DNA of 64,000 bases from Pseudomonas brenneri (GCF_007858285.1 NZ_VFIL01000013.1:1-64000); one strand, 5' to 3'; counted from the stretch's first letter, positions 43,286-53,600 are shown. Notes: generated from the sequence alone by a model not told the origin. A program made the numbers and translations.

Positions 43286-45808
43286 TTAGAGGCTGCGAGC
43301 AACCTGGACCTTCTCGTAGACTTCGATCTTGTCGCCAGGCTTGACGTCGTTGTAGCTCTTGACGCCGATACCGCATTCCATGCCAGCACGTACTTCGGAA
43401 GCGTCATCCTTGAAGCGGCGCAGGGATTCCAGCTCGCCTTCGAAGATAACGATGTCTTCACGCAGTACACGGATTGGACGGTTACGGTGCACGGTACCTT
43501 CGATAACCATGCAACCGGCGATCGCGCCGAACTTCGGCGAACGGAACACGTCACGCACCTCGGCCACACCCAGGATGTTCTCCCGGACGTCGCTGCCAAG
43601 CATGCCGGTGAGGGCCTTCTTGACGTCTTCGATGATGTCGTAGATGACGTTGTAGTAACGCATGTCCAGGCCTTCCTGCTCGACGATCTTGCGTGCGCCA
43701 GCATCGGCACGCACGTTGAAGCCGAACAGTACAGCGTTGGAAGCCAGTGCCAGGTTGGCGTCGGACTCGGTGATACCACCGACACCGCCACCGACAACAC
43801 GCACTTGCACTTCGTCGTTACCCAGGCCGTTCAAGGCGCCGTTCAACGCTTCGAGGGAACCACGGACGTCAGATTTGAGGACGATGTTAAGCGTCTTCTT
43901 CTCTGCCTGGCCCATGTTCTCGAAGATGTTTTCCAGCTTGCCGGCGTGAGCGCGAGCCAGTTTGACTTCGCGGAACTTGCCTTGACGGAACAGAGCCACT
44001 TCACGGGCTTTCTTCTCGTCCGACAGCACGCTCATCTCGTCGCCAGCGTCCGGGGTACCGTCCAGGCCGAGGATCTCGACAGGGATGGAAGGACCCGCTT
44101 CCTTGATTGGCTTGCCGTTCTCGTCGAGCATGGCACGTACACGGCCATAGTTCGAACCGACCAGCACCATGTCGCCTTGGCGCAGGGTACCGTCTTGAAC
44201 CAGAACGGTAGCAACCGGGCCACGACCTTTGTCGAGACGCGATTCAACCACAACACCACGACCCGGGGCCGATGGCGTTGCTTTGAGTTCCAGGACTTCG
44301 GCTTGCAGCAGAACCGCTTCGAGCAGTTCGTCTACGCCAGTACCAACCTTCGCCGAAACCGAAACGAACGGCGTATCACCGCCCCACTCTTCGGAAGTCA
44401 CACCGTGAACCGACAGTTCGCTACGGATGCGATCAAGATCAGCGCCCGGCTTGTCGATTTTGTTCACGGCAACAACCAGTGGAACACCAGCGGCCTTGGC
44501 GTGCTGGACAGCTTCAATGGTCTGCGGCATTACGCCGTCGTCCGCTGCAACTACCAGGATCACGATGTCGGTCGCCTTGGCACCACGGGCACGCATTGCG
44601 GTAAACGCGGCGTGACCTGGGGTGTCAAGGAAGGTGACCATGCCGCGCTCGGTTTCAACGTGGTATGCACCGATGTGCTGGGTGATACCACCGGCTTCGC
44701 CGGCAGCTACCTTGGCACGACGGATGTAGTCGAGCAGCGAGGTCTTACCGTGGTCAACGTGGCCCATTACGGTCACGACTGGTGCACGGGAGAAAGTCTC
44801 GCCTTCAAACTTCAGGGACTCGGCCAGGGAGTCTTCCAGGGCGGTGTCGCTGACCAGGGTCACTTTGTGGCCCAGTTCTTCGGCTACCAGTTGAGCAGTT
44901 TCCTGATCAAGCACCTGGTTGATGGTCGCTGGAGTACCCAGTTTGAACATGAACTTGATGATTTCAGCAGCCTTGACCGACATCTGATTGGCCAGATCGC
45001 CAACCGTGATGGTCTCGCCGATCTGCACATCACGCACGACAGGGCCGGTTGGGCTCTGGAAACCGTGGGCGTTGCGTTTCTTCAGCTTGGCCTTGCCGCG
45101 ACCACCACGACGGAAGCCATCGCTTTCTTCGTCGGTAGTGCGTGGCGCAACGCGTGGAGCAGGCGCTTTCTCTTTGACCGAGGCACGATGCGGAGCGTTT
45201 TTACGCTCGCCATCGCCACCACCACTGCGACGATTGTTATCGTCGGCACGTGGTTTGTCCGGACGACGAGGTTCGTCGCGCTTGCGAGCGTCAGCAGCAG
45301 GTGCTGGAGCAGCGGCAACCGGAGCGGCCTCACGCACAGCTTCAACAGGCGCGCTAGGTGCAGCGACTGCGTCAGTAGCGGATTGCGCAGCAGCAGGCTG
45401 GCTACGCGCTTCTTCTTCGGCGCGACGCTTGGCTTCTTCTTCAGCCTTCTGGCGTGCAGCATTTTCTACTGCGCGACGTTCGTCCATCTCGCGTTTGCGC
45501 TCGGCTTCGATTTCTTCCGGGCTGCGCTGTACGAAGACTTTCTTCTTACGCACTTCAACGCTGATGCTCTTGCTACCAGCCACCCGCAGGGTGCTGGTTG
45601 TTTTGCGCTGCAATGTAATCTTGCGCGGTTCTTCCACTTTCGCCTTGTGGCTGCTTTTCAAGTGAGTCAGCAACGATTGCTTCTCACTGTCGCTCACATG
45701 TTCCTCGGCGGCGGTGTGCGGCAGACCTGCCTCACGCATCTGCTGCAACAGGCGCTCTACCGGTGTTTTGACCTCATCGGCCAGTTGTTTCACCGTGACT
45801 TGCGTCAT
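43286..45808 (-). CDS. infB: Translation initiation factor IF-2
   Basis: IF-2 is the GTPase that places initiator tRNA on the ribosome. The 840-residue protein has an IF2-N domain, a long charged and alanine-rich linker (about 90-260), then the G domain: G1 GHVDHGKTS, G3 DTPGHAAF, G4 NKID. IF2-specific domains II-IV follow. Internal starts giving shorter forms are known in other bacteria and cannot be excluded. It follows nusA by 27 bases, and the initiator tRNA gene it acts on is in the same cluster. Confidence 0.98.
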   Translation of the reverse strand: MTQVTVKQLADEVKTPVERLLQQMREAGLPHTAAEEHVSDSEKQSLLTHLKSSHKAKVEEPRKITLQRKTTSTLRVAGSKSISVEVRKKKVFVQRSPEEIEAERKREMDERRAVENAARQKAEEEAKRRAEEEARSQPAAAQSATDAVAAPSAPVEAVREAAPVAAAPAPAADARKRDEPRRPDKPRADDNNRRSGGGDGERKNAPHRASVKEKAPAPRVAPRTTDEESDGFRRGGRGKAKLKKRNAHGFQSPTGPVVRDVQIGETITVGDLANQMSVKAAEIIKFMFKLGTPATINQVLDQETAQLVAEELGHKVTLVSDTALEDSLAESLKFEGETFSRAPVVTVMGHVDHGKTSLLDYIRRAKVAAGEAGGITQHIGAYHVETERGMVTFLDTPGHAAFTAMRARGAKATDIVILVVAADDGVMPQTIEAVQHAKAAGVPLVVAVNKIDKPGADLDRIRSELSVHGVTSEEWGGDTPFVSVSAKVGTGVDELLEAVLLQAEVLELKATPSAPGRGVVVESRLDKGRGPVATVLVQDGTLRQGDMVLVGSNYGRVRAMLDENGKPIKEAGPSIPVEILGLDGTPDAGDEMSVLSDEKKAREVALFRQGKFREVKLARAHAGKLENIFENMGQAEKKTLNIVLKSDVRGSLEALNGALNGLGNDEVQVRVVGGGVGGITESDANLALASNAVLFGFNVRADAGARKIVEQEGLDMRYYNVIYDIIEDVKKALTGMLGSDVRENILGVAEVRDVFRSPKFGAIAGCMVIEGTVHRNRPIRVLREDIVIFEGELESLRRFKDDASEVRAGMECGIGVKSYNDVKPGDKIEVYEKVQVARSL

Positions 45809-45835
45809 GCACTTCTCTCCTCAGGCCGCGCCTAA

Positions 45836-47317
45836 TTACTCGAACCAATGGGCTCGGGCGGCCATGATCAACTTGCCGGCACGATCATCGTCAATGCCGT
45901 CGATGTCGAGCAGGTCGTCAATAGACTGCTCGGCCAGGTCTTCGCGGGTAATTACGCCGCGCACCGCCAGTTCCATCGCCAAATCCTTGTCCATACCCTC
46001 AAGCGAGAGCAGGTCTTCGGCCGGATGGGCGTCTGCCAGCTTTTCCTCAGTAGCGATGGCTTTAGTCAACAAGCGATCCTTGGCCCGAGCGCGAAGCTCG
46101 TTGACGGTGTCTTCGTCAAAGCCGTCGATGTTGAGCATTTCCTCCACCGGTACGTAGGCAATCTCTTCCAGGCTGGTAAAGCCTTCATCTACCAGCACCT
46201 GTGCCAGGTCTTCGTCGACTTCCAGCTCGTCGATGAAGTTGCGCAGGATGTCGCCGGTTTCTGCTTGCTGCTTAGCCTGGATGTCCGATTCGGTCATGAC
46301 GTTCAGGGTCCAGCCAGTCAACTGGCTGGCCAAACGTACGTTCTGACCACCGCGACCGATGGCCTGGGCCAGATTGTCTGCGCCAACGGCGATGTCCATT
46401 GCATGGGCATCTTCGTCAACAATAATTGCCGCGACTTCAGCCGGGGACATGGCGTTGATCACGAACTGCGCCGGGTTATCGTCCCACAGCACGATATCCA
46501 CACGCTCACCGCCCAATTCGCCCGACACTGCCTGGACACGCGAACCACGCATACCAATGCAAGCGCCCTGCGGGTCGATGCGTTTGTCCTTGGAACGGAC
46601 CGCGATCTTGGCGCGCGAACCCGGGTCGCGGGACGCAGCCATGACTTCGATCAGGCCTTCGGCAATTTCCGGCACTTCGATACGGAACAGCTCGATCAAC
46701 ATTTCCGGCGCGGTACGCGACAGGATCAGTTGAGGGCCACGGTTCTCGGTGCGGATTTCCTTGAGCAGCGCACGCAAACGCACGCCAACACGGAAGGTTT
46801 CGCGGGAAATGATGTCTTCACGGGCCAGCAACGCTTCAGCGTTGTTACCCAGGTCGACGATCACGTTGTCGCGGGTCACTTTCTTCACGGTGCCGGAGAT
46901 GATTTCCCCCAGGCGCTCGCGATAGGCGTCAACGACTTGAGCACGCTCGGCTTCGCGGACCTTTTGCACGATGACTTGCTTGGCAGTCTGTGCAGCGATA
47001 CGACCGAACTCGATGGACTCGATCTTTTCCTCGACGACGTCACCAACCTGGGCACCAGGATGCGTTAGCGCAACCTTGCTTGGCCAGGTTTCGATGGCCG
47101 GATCATCAAGATCGGCTTCTTCGACGACCGTCCAGCGACGGAAAGTCTCATAGGCTCCGGTGTGGCGATTGATTTCCACACGCAGATCAACTTCGTCTTC
47201 AAAACGCTTTTTGGTAGCAGTGGCCAGGGCCAGCTCCAGCGCTTCAAAAATCACGTTTGCCGGTACGCCCTTTTCATTGGATACCGACTCAACAACCAGC
47301 AGTACTTCTTTGCTCAT
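45836..47317 (-). CDS. nusA: Transcription termination/antitermination factor NusA
   Basis: NusA binds RNA polymerase and takes part in pausing, termination and rRNA antitermination. The 493-residue protein has the N-terminal polymerase-binding domain, S1 (about 135-200), two KH domains (GACIGMRGSRVQ and GRGGQNVRLA), and two C-terminal acidic repeats as in E. coli. I chose the ATG at 47317 (MSKEVLLVVESV), the family start; the frame is open seven codons upstream. Confidence 0.97.
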   Translation of the reverse strand: MSKEVLLVVESVSNEKGVPANVIFEALELALATATKKRFEDEVDLRVEINRHTGAYETFRRWTVVEEADLDDPAIETWPSKVALTHPGAQVGDVVEEKIESIEFGRIAAQTAKQVIVQKVREAERAQVVDAYRERLGEIISGTVKKVTRDNVIVDLGNNAEALLAREDIISRETFRVGVRLRALLKEIRTENRGPQLILSRTAPEMLIELFRIEVPEIAEGLIEVMAASRDPGSRAKIAVRSKDKRIDPQGACIGMRGSRVQAVSGELGGERVDIVLWDDNPAQFVINAMSPAEVAAIIVDEDAHAMDIAVGADNLAQAIGRGGQNVRLASQLTGWTLNVMTESDIQAKQQAETGDILRNFIDELEVDEDLAQVLVDEGFTSLEEIAYVPVEEMLNIDGFDEDTVNELRARAKDRLLTKAIATEEKLADAHPAEDLLSLEGMDKDLAMELAVRGVITREDLAEQSIDDLLDIDGIDDDRAGKLIMAARAHWFE

Positions 47318-47376
47318 CGTACGCCTCGCCTTTCGCAAGCCATTGGATCCGCGGGATCCGCAGTTTCTGGCACGTC

Positions 47377-47835
47377 TCAGTCAAAACTGGGAATAATGTT
47401 GGCCTTGTCGATCATATCGATCGGCAACAGGAACTCGTGGTCTTCTACCTGCACCACTACATCCTGTTCTTCTACACCGCGCAGAAGGCCCTGAAAGTTG
47501 CGTCGCCCTTCAAAGGGAGATCGCAGCTTGATCTTCACTTGTTCACCGACATATTTAGCAAACTGCTCAATAGTGAACAGTGGGCGTTCCATGCCTGGCG
47601 AGGAAACTTCGAGGGTGTATTCAACGGCAATCGGATCTTCAACATCCAGGACACCGCTGATCTGACGGCTGACAATGGCACAATCGTCCACCAGCACACC
47701 GCCCTCTTTATCGATATAAACGCGCAACATTGAGTGGCGACCTTGAGCCGAAAACTCAATACCCCAGCATTCATAGCCTAGGGCCACGACCACCGGGGCC
47801 AGCAAGGCCTGCAACTCTTCTAGCTTGCTCGACAC
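47377..47835 (-). CDS. rimP: Ribosome maturation factor RimP
   Basis: RimP assists 30S assembly. The 152-residue protein has ALGYECWGIEF, the central SSPGMERPLF and FEGRRNFQG. I chose the GTG at 47835, which has GAGGGGG six bases upstream and gives the usual length. An ATG at 47853 (six codons earlier) is possible but overlaps that ribosome-binding site. It heads the rimP-nusA-infB run, just after the initiator tRNA gene. Confidence 0.94.
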   Translation of the reverse strand: MSSKLEELQALLAPVVVALGYECWGIEFSAQGRHSMLRVYIDKEGGVLVDDCAIVSRQISGVLDVEDPIAVEYTLEVSSPGMERPLFTIEQFAKYVGEQVKIKLRSPFEGRRNFQGLLRGVEEQDVVVQVEDHEFLLPIDMIDKANIIPSFD

Positions 47836-47943
47836 CTGAACCCCCTCGTGCATGTATGTGCATGCTGTGCAAAATAAAAAAATGGGCGAAACGCCCATCC
47901 TTGAAACGCCGTCGAACAGCGGCGTTGAAAGTGTCCAGCTAAC

Positions 47944-47965
47944 AAAAAGCCCCTTAAAAGGGGCT
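47944..47965 (-). terminator. Terminator after the initiator tRNA gene
   Basis: On the minus strand AGCCCCTT / AAGGGGCT is followed by TTTTG, ten bases after the tRNA CCA end. Some read-through into rimP is likely because rimP has little other upstream space. Confidence 0.75.
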
Positions 47966-47975
47966 CCGCTAAAAC

Positions 47976-48052
<77 letters not shown>

Positions 48053-48119
48053 ACAAAGCTGGGGCGGAAGTATACGACCGATCCCTTACAGGGTCAATGT
48101 AACCTTCCACCTACAAGAA

Positions 48120-48137
48120 AGCCCGCAATTGCGGGCT
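48120..48137 (-). terminator. Small hairpin between the two tRNA genes
   Basis: AGCCCGC-AATT-GCGGGCT is a perfect 7 bp stem, followed on the minus strand by TTCTTG. It lies between tRNA-Leu and tRNA-fMet; a weak terminator or a processing signal. Confidence 0.5.
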
Positions 48138-48148
48138 CTCCTGATAAT

Positions 48149-48234
48149 TGGTACCGAGAAGGGGACTCGAACCCCTACACCCTATGGGCACAACCACCTC
48201 AAGGTTGCGTGTCTACCAATTCCACCACCTCGGC
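48149..48234 (-). tRNA. tRNA-Leu (GAG)
   Basis: An 86-base class II tRNA with a long variable arm (GTGCCCATAGGGTGT) and encoded CCA. The anticodon loop TTGAGGT closed by CAACC/GGTTG gives anticodon GAG, which reads CTC and CTT. It directly follows secG. Confidence 0.96.
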
Positions 48235-48256
48235 AATACAGCGCTTACAACCCTTC

Positions 48257-48640
48257 TTACTTTTGCTCTTGAGCTGGAGGTACGTCAGTCGCTGGAGTAG
48301 CCGACTTTTGCTCTTGAAGCACCGGAACATCATCAGAAGCCGGTTTTGCTTTTGGAACTTCCAACACTGCTGGATTTGGCAAACCTGCCTGAGTCAGCAC
48401 TTGAGCTTTCTCTTTAGCAAAGTAACCTAACCCCAAGCTGGTTATGAAGAAACCTGCGGCAAGTATAGCAGTAAACTTACTAAGAAAGGTAGAGGAACCT
48501 TGGCTTCCGAACACAGTATTTGAAGCACCTGCCCCGAAAGACGCACCAGCGTCCGCACCCTTGCCCTGTTGCAGCAATACCAGGGCAACAACGCCCAGCG
48601 CACCCAACAGATGAAAAACGACTACGACTGTTTCCAGCAT
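48257..48640 (-). CDS. secG: Preprotein translocase subunit SecG
   Basis: SecG is the small third subunit of the SecYEG channel. The 127-residue protein has two membrane helices (about 3-23 and 52-72) joined by the conserved loop LLQQGKGADAGASFG...NTVFGSQGS, plus a polar, proline-rich C-terminal tail. I chose the ATG at 48640 (MLETVVVVFHLL), four bases after tpiA. An open frame 16 codons longer would overlap tpiA. Confidence 0.95.
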   Translation of the reverse strand: MLETVVVVFHLLGALGVVALVLLQQGKGADAGASFGAGASNTVFGSQGSSTFLSKFTAILAAGFFITSLGLGYFAKEKAQVLTQAGLPNPAVLEVPKAKPASDDVPVLQEQKSATPATDVPPAQEQK

Positions 48641-48644
48641 TTTC

Positions 48645-49400
48645 TCAGTTTCCCGCGGCGCGACAAATCGCACCGAACTCATCTGCATTCAGGGAAGCTC
48701 CACCAATGAGCCCCCCATCGATATCCGGCATGCCGAACAGTTCGACCGCATTGGCCGCCTTCACGCTGCCGCCGTATAGAAGCCGCACACCTTGTGCGAC
48801 CTCAGAATTCTCTGCCGCCAACTGCGCGCGGATGGCTGCGTGCACATCCTGCGCCTGTTGCGGTGTAGCAGTCAGCCCGGTACCAATGGCCCAGACCGGC
48901 TCGTAAGCAATTACTGCCTTTGCAAATGCACCAACACCCAGCTCCTCGATGATGCTGCCCAGCTGACGCGAGACAACTTCAAGAGTCTTGCCGGATTCAC
49001 GCTGCTCAAGGGTCTCCCCTATGCACAACACGGGAATCAGGCCACAAGCCTGTGCCGCTGCGAACTTGCGATTGAGTGTCCCATCACGTTCGCCCATCAT
49101 CTGACGGCGCTCGGAGTGCCCAACGAGCACATAGGAACAACCTGCATCAACCAGCTGACTCGATGCAATCTCACCGGTCAACGCACCCTGCATGGCTTCT
49201 ACCGCGCAATTCTGCCCGCCGACCTGGATCGACTTGCCTTTCAAGCCATCAACCACTTGGTTGATATGCAAGCAAGGCGGGAATACCGCGATATCGACAC
49301 CGCTCGGCAGGGCCAAGTGACGAAGGCCATTGACCAGCTCAGCGACACTGGCGCGGGTACCGTGCATCTTCCAGTTACCAGCTACCATAGTGCGACGCAT
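48645..49400 (-). CDS. tpiA: Triosephosphate isomerase
   Basis: TpiA interconverts dihydroxyacetone phosphate and glyceraldehyde-3-phosphate. The 251-residue protein has the active-site N9 and K11 (GNWKMHG), H95 in VGHSERR and the catalytic E167 in AYEPVWAIGTG. It lies between glmM and secG, the conserved Pseudomonas arrangement. Confidence 0.98.
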   Translation of the reverse strand: MRRTMVAGNWKMHGTRASVAELVNGLRHLALPSGVDIAVFPPCLHINQVVDGLKGKSIQVGGQNCAVEAMQGALTGEIASSQLVDAGCSYVLVGHSERRQMMGERDGTLNRKFAAAQACGLIPVLCIGETLEQRESGKTLEVVSRQLGSIIEELGVGAFAKAVIAYEPVWAIGTGLTATPQQAQDVHAAIRAQLAAENSEVAQGVRLLYGGSVKAANAVELFGMPDIDGGLIGGASLNADEFGAICRAAGN

Positions 49401-49466
49401 GCTGTACCTCGTCGGTCAAAGTGGGCGCAGATGTTACCCAACCGCATCAACACTGGCAAGCCGAAT

Positions 49467-50804
49467 TCAGGCGCAAACTTCAGTTACCAGTTTTGCCAGC
49501 TCTTCGGCATAGCCGCGAACCTGTGTTTCGTCATCGCCTTCGACCATGACACGCACCAAAGGCTCGGTTCCCGACTTGCGCAACAGGACCCGGCCACGGC
49601 CAGCCATGGCGACGGTAACGCGCTCACAGGCTTCTTTGATCGCCGGGTGCTCGATAGGGTTTTCGCCCCCCGAGAAACGCACATTGAGCAGCACCTGAGG
49701 GCACTTGCGCAGAGCCTGGCGCGCCTGGGCCAGGCTTTCTTCACGGCGACGCAAGGCCAATAGCACTTGCAACGCGGCAATGATCGCATCGCCGGTAGTG
49801 GTGTGCTGGAAGCACACAACATGCCCCGAATTCTCGCCACCTATCACCCAGTTACGCTCCAGCAACTCGGCGATCACGTAGCGGTCGCCAACATTGGCCC
49901 GCACGAACGGAATCCCCAGGTCGGCCAGGGCCAACTCCAGCCCCAGATTGCTCATCAGGGTACCGACCACACCACCTTGCAGCTTGTTGCGCTCCTGCAG
50001 GTCGCGGGCAATGATGAACAGCAGGTCGTCACCATCAACGATGGCGCCTGTATGGTCGACCATCAATACGCGGTCGCCATCGCCATCAAAGGCAATCCCC
50101 AGGTCCGCGTGCTCAGCCAAGACCGCAGCCTGCAATTGGCCCATATGGGTCGAGCCACAGTTATCGTTGATATTCAGACCGTTAGGCTGGGCCGACAACA
50201 CGGTGACCTCGGCGCCCAACTCCTTGAATACGCTAGGGGCTACCTTGTAGGTCGCACCGTGAGCACAATCGATGACAATCTTGAGCCCGGCAAAATTGGT
50301 GCTGGTGGGCACGCTGCTTTTACAAAACTCGATATAACGACCCGAAGCGTCGTTGATCCGCGAAACCTTGCCCAGCTTGCTCGACTCGACGACGGTCATC
50401 GGCGCATCCAGCAACTCTTCAATCATGTGCTCAATCTCGTCCGGCAGCTTGGTGCCCTGGCCCGAGAAGAACTTGATGCCGTTGTCATCATGGGGATTGT
50501 GCGAAGCGCTGATCACAATACCGGCTTGCGCATGAAAGGTACGCGTCAGGTAAGCGATCGCCGGCGTAGGCATCGGCCCCAGCAACATCACATCAGCCCC
50601 GGCAGCGGACAGGCCCGCCTCCAGCGCAGATTCGAACATATAGCCGGAAATCCGCGTGTCCTTACCGACAAGGATGCGGCATGCGCCCATGCTGCGGAAG
50701 GCCATCCCGGCCGCCCAGCCCAGCTTGAGCATGAAATCCGGAGTGATCGGAAACTCGCCGACCCGACCACGAATACCGTCGGTGCCAAAATATTTTTTAG
50801 TCAT
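49467..50804 (-). CDS. glmM: Phosphoglucosamine mutase
   Basis: GlmM converts glucosamine-6-phosphate to glucosamine-1-phosphate for peptidoglycan and LPS precursors. The 445-residue protein has the phosphoserine S101 in ISASHNPHDDNG, the Mg-binding loop DGDGDR and the sugar-binding GENSGH. It starts 16 bp after folP in the ftsH-folP-glmM run. Confidence 0.98.
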   Translation of the reverse strand: MTKKYFGTDGIRGRVGEFPITPDFMLKLGWAAGMAFRSMGACRILVGKDTRISGYMFESALEAGLSAAGADVMLLGPMPTPAIAYLTRTFHAQAGIVISASHNPHDDNGIKFFSGQGTKLPDEIEHMIEELLDAPMTVVESSKLGKVSRINDASGRYIEFCKSSVPTSTNFAGLKIVIDCAHGATYKVAPSVFKELGAEVTVLSAQPNGLNINDNCGSTHMGQLQAAVLAEHADLGIAFDGDGDRVLMVDHTGAIVDGDDLLFIIARDLQERNKLQGGVVGTLMSNLGLELALADLGIPFVRANVGDRYVIAELLERNWVIGGENSGHVVCFQHTTTGDAIIAALQVLLALRRREESLAQARQALRKCPQVLLNVRFSGGENPIEHPAIKEACERVTVAMAGRGRVLLRKSGTEPLVRVMVEGDDETQVRGYAEELAKLVTEVCA

Positions 50805-50820
50805 AAGTGCTCCATCATTC

Positions 50821-51672
50821 TTATTCGGCTGATTCTACCGCTTCGATCATCCGCACGACGTCAACTGTCTCGGCCACATCATGCACCCGCAGAATGCGCG
50901 CGCCCTTGGCCACGGCAAGCGCCGCCAGGGCCAGGCCGCCATGCAGGCGCTCGCCCACAGGGCGATTCAAGGCCATGCCTATCATGCTCTTGCGCGACAC
51001 CCCAACCAACAGGGGGCGACCAAGGGCGTGCAGGGATTCCATATGCTTGAACAGGCTCAAGTTGTGCTGCAGGGTTTTGGCAAAACCAAACCCCGGATCG
51101 AGGATGATCCGTTCTGGCGCAATGCCCGCGACGGCGCATTGGGCAATGCGCTCGGCAAGAAATTCCGTCACTTCATCAACAAGATTGTCGTAGTGAGGGG
51201 CATCCTGCATCGTCCCGGGCTCGCCGAGCATATGCATCAGGCAGACAGGCAGCCCCGTGGCAGCAGCTGCATCCAGCGCTCCGTCGCGCTGCAGTGAGCG
51301 GACGTCGTTGATCAACCCCGCCCCGAGCCGTGCGGTTTCACGCATGACGGCGGGCGTCGAAGTATCTACTGAAATGATTACATCCAGCTCGCGGTGGATT
51401 CGCTCAACAATCGGCGCAACACGCTCCATCTCCTCCAACGGGGAAACAGCACGCGCGCCAGGCCGGGTTGACTCACCACCGACATCGATAATGGTCGCAC
51501 CCGCAGCCACCATCGCTTCCGCATGGCGCAATGCCACATCCAGCTGACTGAAACGACCACCGTCGGAAAAGGAGTCAGGGGTTACATTGAGAATGCCCAT
51601 GACATGAGTATGGGCCAAATCAAGAACCCGGCTGCCGCAAGGCAACCGGGTGGAGGACAACGCAGAAGTCAT
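50821..51672 (-). CDS. folP: Dihydropteroate synthase
   Basis: FolP condenses the FolK product with p-aminobenzoate; it is the sulfonamide target. The 283-residue protein has GILNVTPDSFSDGG, the DVGGESTRPGA segment, DPGFGFAKT and a C-terminal LRVHDVAETVD. I chose the ATG at 51672, eight bases after the ftsH stop. The frame is open 34 codons further but runs inside ftsH. FolK, which acts just before it, is also in this window but not adjacent. Confidence 0.96.
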   Translation of the reverse strand: MTSALSSTRLPCGSRVLDLAHTHVMGILNVTPDSFSDGGRFSQLDVALRHAEAMVAAGATIIDVGGESTRPGARAVSPLEEMERVAPIVERIHRELDVIISVDTSTPAVMRETARLGAGLINDVRSLQRDGALDAAAATGLPVCLMHMLGEPGTMQDAPHYDNLVDEVTEFLAERIAQCAVAGIAPERIILDPGFGFAKTLQHNLSLFKHMESLHALGRPLLVGVSRKSMIGMALNRPVGERLHGGLALAALAVAKGARILRVHDVAETVDVVRMIEAVESAE

Positions 51673-51680
51673 TTCAAGCC

Positions 51681-53600
51681 TTAAAGGTCGGCAGCCGGGC
51701 CGCCGATTGGGTTTTCCGGGCGCTCGTTCTGTACCACTGGCGGAGTACCTGAAGTACCCGAACCACCTTCCCAATCGCGAGGCTCGCGAGGCGCACGACC
51801 AGCCATGATGTCGTCGATCTGCTCGGCATCAATGGTCTCGTACTTCATCAAGGCATCAGCCATGGCGTCGAGCTTGTCACGGTTATCGGTAAGGATCTGC
51901 TTGGCCGTGCCGTAGCACTGGTCAATGATGCTGCGCACTTCAGAGTCGATCAGCTTGGCAGTCTCGCCGGAGAAGCTGGCACCTTGACCACCGCCGCCAC
52001 GACCCAGGAACACTTCGCCTTCTTCCTCGGCATACATCAGCGGGCCGAGCTTTTCCGACAGACCCCACTTGGTAACCATGTTCCGCGCAATCTGGCTGGC
52101 ACGCATGATGTCGTTGGAAGCGCCGGTGGTTACACCATCGAAGCCCAAGGTCATCTCTTCAGCAATACGACCACCGTACAGCGAGCAGATCTGGCTGATC
52201 AGGGCGCGCTTGGAAAGGCTGTAGCGATCCTCTTCCGGCAGGAACATGGTGACACCCAGTGCCCGACCACGAGGAATGATCGATACCTTGTAGACCGGGT
52301 CATGCTCAGGCACAACGCGACCGACAATGGCGTGACCGGCTTCGTGATAAGCGGTGTTCTGCTTCTCTTTCTCGGACATGACCATGGATTTGCGCTCGGC
52401 ACCCATCATGATCTTGTCTTTGGCCAGCTCGAATTCTTTCATCTCGACGATGCGCTTGCCGGTACGGGCAGCGAACAGCGAGGCCTCGTTCACCAGGTTG
52501 GCCAGGTCGGCACCGGAGAAACCAGGGGTACCACGGGCAATCACACCTGGAGCCACGTCATCGCCCATTGGCACTTTGCGCATATGGACTTTGAGAATCT
52601 GCTCGCGGCCACGGATATCTGGCAAGCCAACCACGACCTGACGGTCGAAACGGCCCGGACGCAGCAGCGCAGGGTCAAGTACGTCAGGACGGTTGGTGGC
52701 GGCAATCACGATGATGCCATCGTTCATTTCGAAGCCGTCCATCTCCACCAGCAACTGGTTGAGGGTCTGCTCACGCTCGTCGTGACCACCGCCCATGCCA
52801 GCACCACGATGGCGACCGACAGCGTCGATTTCATCGATGAAGATGATGCACGGCGCGTGTTTCTTGGCCTGCTCGAACATGTCACGCACACGGCTGGCAC
52901 CCACGCCGACGAACATCTCGACGAAGTCGGAACCGGAAATGGTGAAGAACGGAACCTTGGCTTCGCCGGCAATCGCCTTGGCGAGCAGGGTTTTACCGGT
53001 ACCCGGTGGGCCGACCATCAGCACACCGCGAGGAATACGACCACCCAGGCGCTGGAACTTGCCCGGATCACGCAGGAACTCGACCAACTCGCCGACTTCT
53101 TCCTTGGCTTCGTCACAACCGGCAACGTCAGCCAGGGTAGTTTTTACCTGATCTTCGGAAAGCAGGCGCGCCTTGCTCTTGCCGAAGCTCATCGGCCCGC
53201 CCTTGCCCCCTGCACCACCTTGCATCTGGCGCATGAAGAACATGAACACCGCGATGATCACCAGGATCGGGAAGCTGGCGACCAAAAGCTGGGTCCAGAT
53301 ACTCTGCTGCTCAGGCTGCTTGCCTTCAACGATGACCTTGTTGTCCACCAGGTCGCCGATCAGGCCATTGTCCTGGATCGCCGGACGGATGGTCTTGAAG
53401 CTGTCACCGTCGTTACGTTTGCCGGTGATCACGTAGCCATCAACCGCTACGCGCTCGACCTTGCCATCCTTAACTTGCTGGATGAAGTCGGAATAGTTGA
53501 GGGTCTGCGGCTCGTTAGGGCTGGAGAAGTTGTTCATCACCGTCACCAGGACAGCCGCGATGATCAACCACAGGATAAGATTCTTTGCCATATCGTTCAA
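51681..53600 (-). CDS. ftsH: ATP-dependent zinc metalloprotease FtsH
   Basis: FtsH degrades misfolded membrane proteins and regulatory proteins. The 639-residue protein has two membrane helices (about 8-24 and 106-124) around a periplasmic domain. The AAA+ module has Walker A GPPGTGKT (197-204), and the protease has HEAGH near residue 420. The tail is glycine/proline-rich. The chosen TTG at 53600 has AGAGGG seven bases upstream; the ATG three codons on (53591) is the alternative and is less well spaced. Confidence 0.96.
   Translation of the reverse strand: MNDMAKNLILWLIIAAVLVTVMNNFSSPNEPQTLNYSDFIQQVKDGKVERVAVDGYVITGKRNDGDSFKTIRPAIQDNGLIGDLVDNKVIVEGKQPEQQSIWTQLLVASFPILVIIAVFMFFMRQMQGGAGGKGGPMSFGKSKARLLSEDQVKTTLADVAGCDEAKEEVGELVEFLRDPGKFQRLGGRIPRGVLMVGPPGTGKTLLAKAIAGEAKVPFFTISGSDFVEMFVGVGASRVRDMFEQAKKHAPCIIFIDEIDAVGRHRGAGMGGGHDEREQTLNQLLVEMDGFEMNDGIIVIAATNRPDVLDPALLRPGRFDRQVVVGLPDIRGREQILKVHMRKVPMGDDVAPGVIARGTPGFSGADLANLVNEASLFAARTGKRIVEMKEFELAKDKIMMGAERKSMVMSEKEKQNTAYHEAGHAIVGRVVPEHDPVYKVSIIPRGRALGVTMFLPEEDRYSLSKRALISQICSLYGGRIAEEMTLGFDGVTTGASNDIMRASQIARNMVTKWGLSEKLGPLMYAEEEGEVFLGRGGGGQGASFSGETAKLIDSEVRSIIDQCYGTAKQILTDNRDKLDAMADALMKYETIDAEQIDDIMAGRAPREPRDWEGGSGTSGTPPVVQNERPENPIGGPAADL

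Noticed and set aside
43250..45835. Long open frame opposite infB (861 codons)
   Set aside because: It mirrors infB, whose motifs are unmistakable. GC-rich third positions keep the opposite frame open; the translation is low-complexity with no family resemblance.
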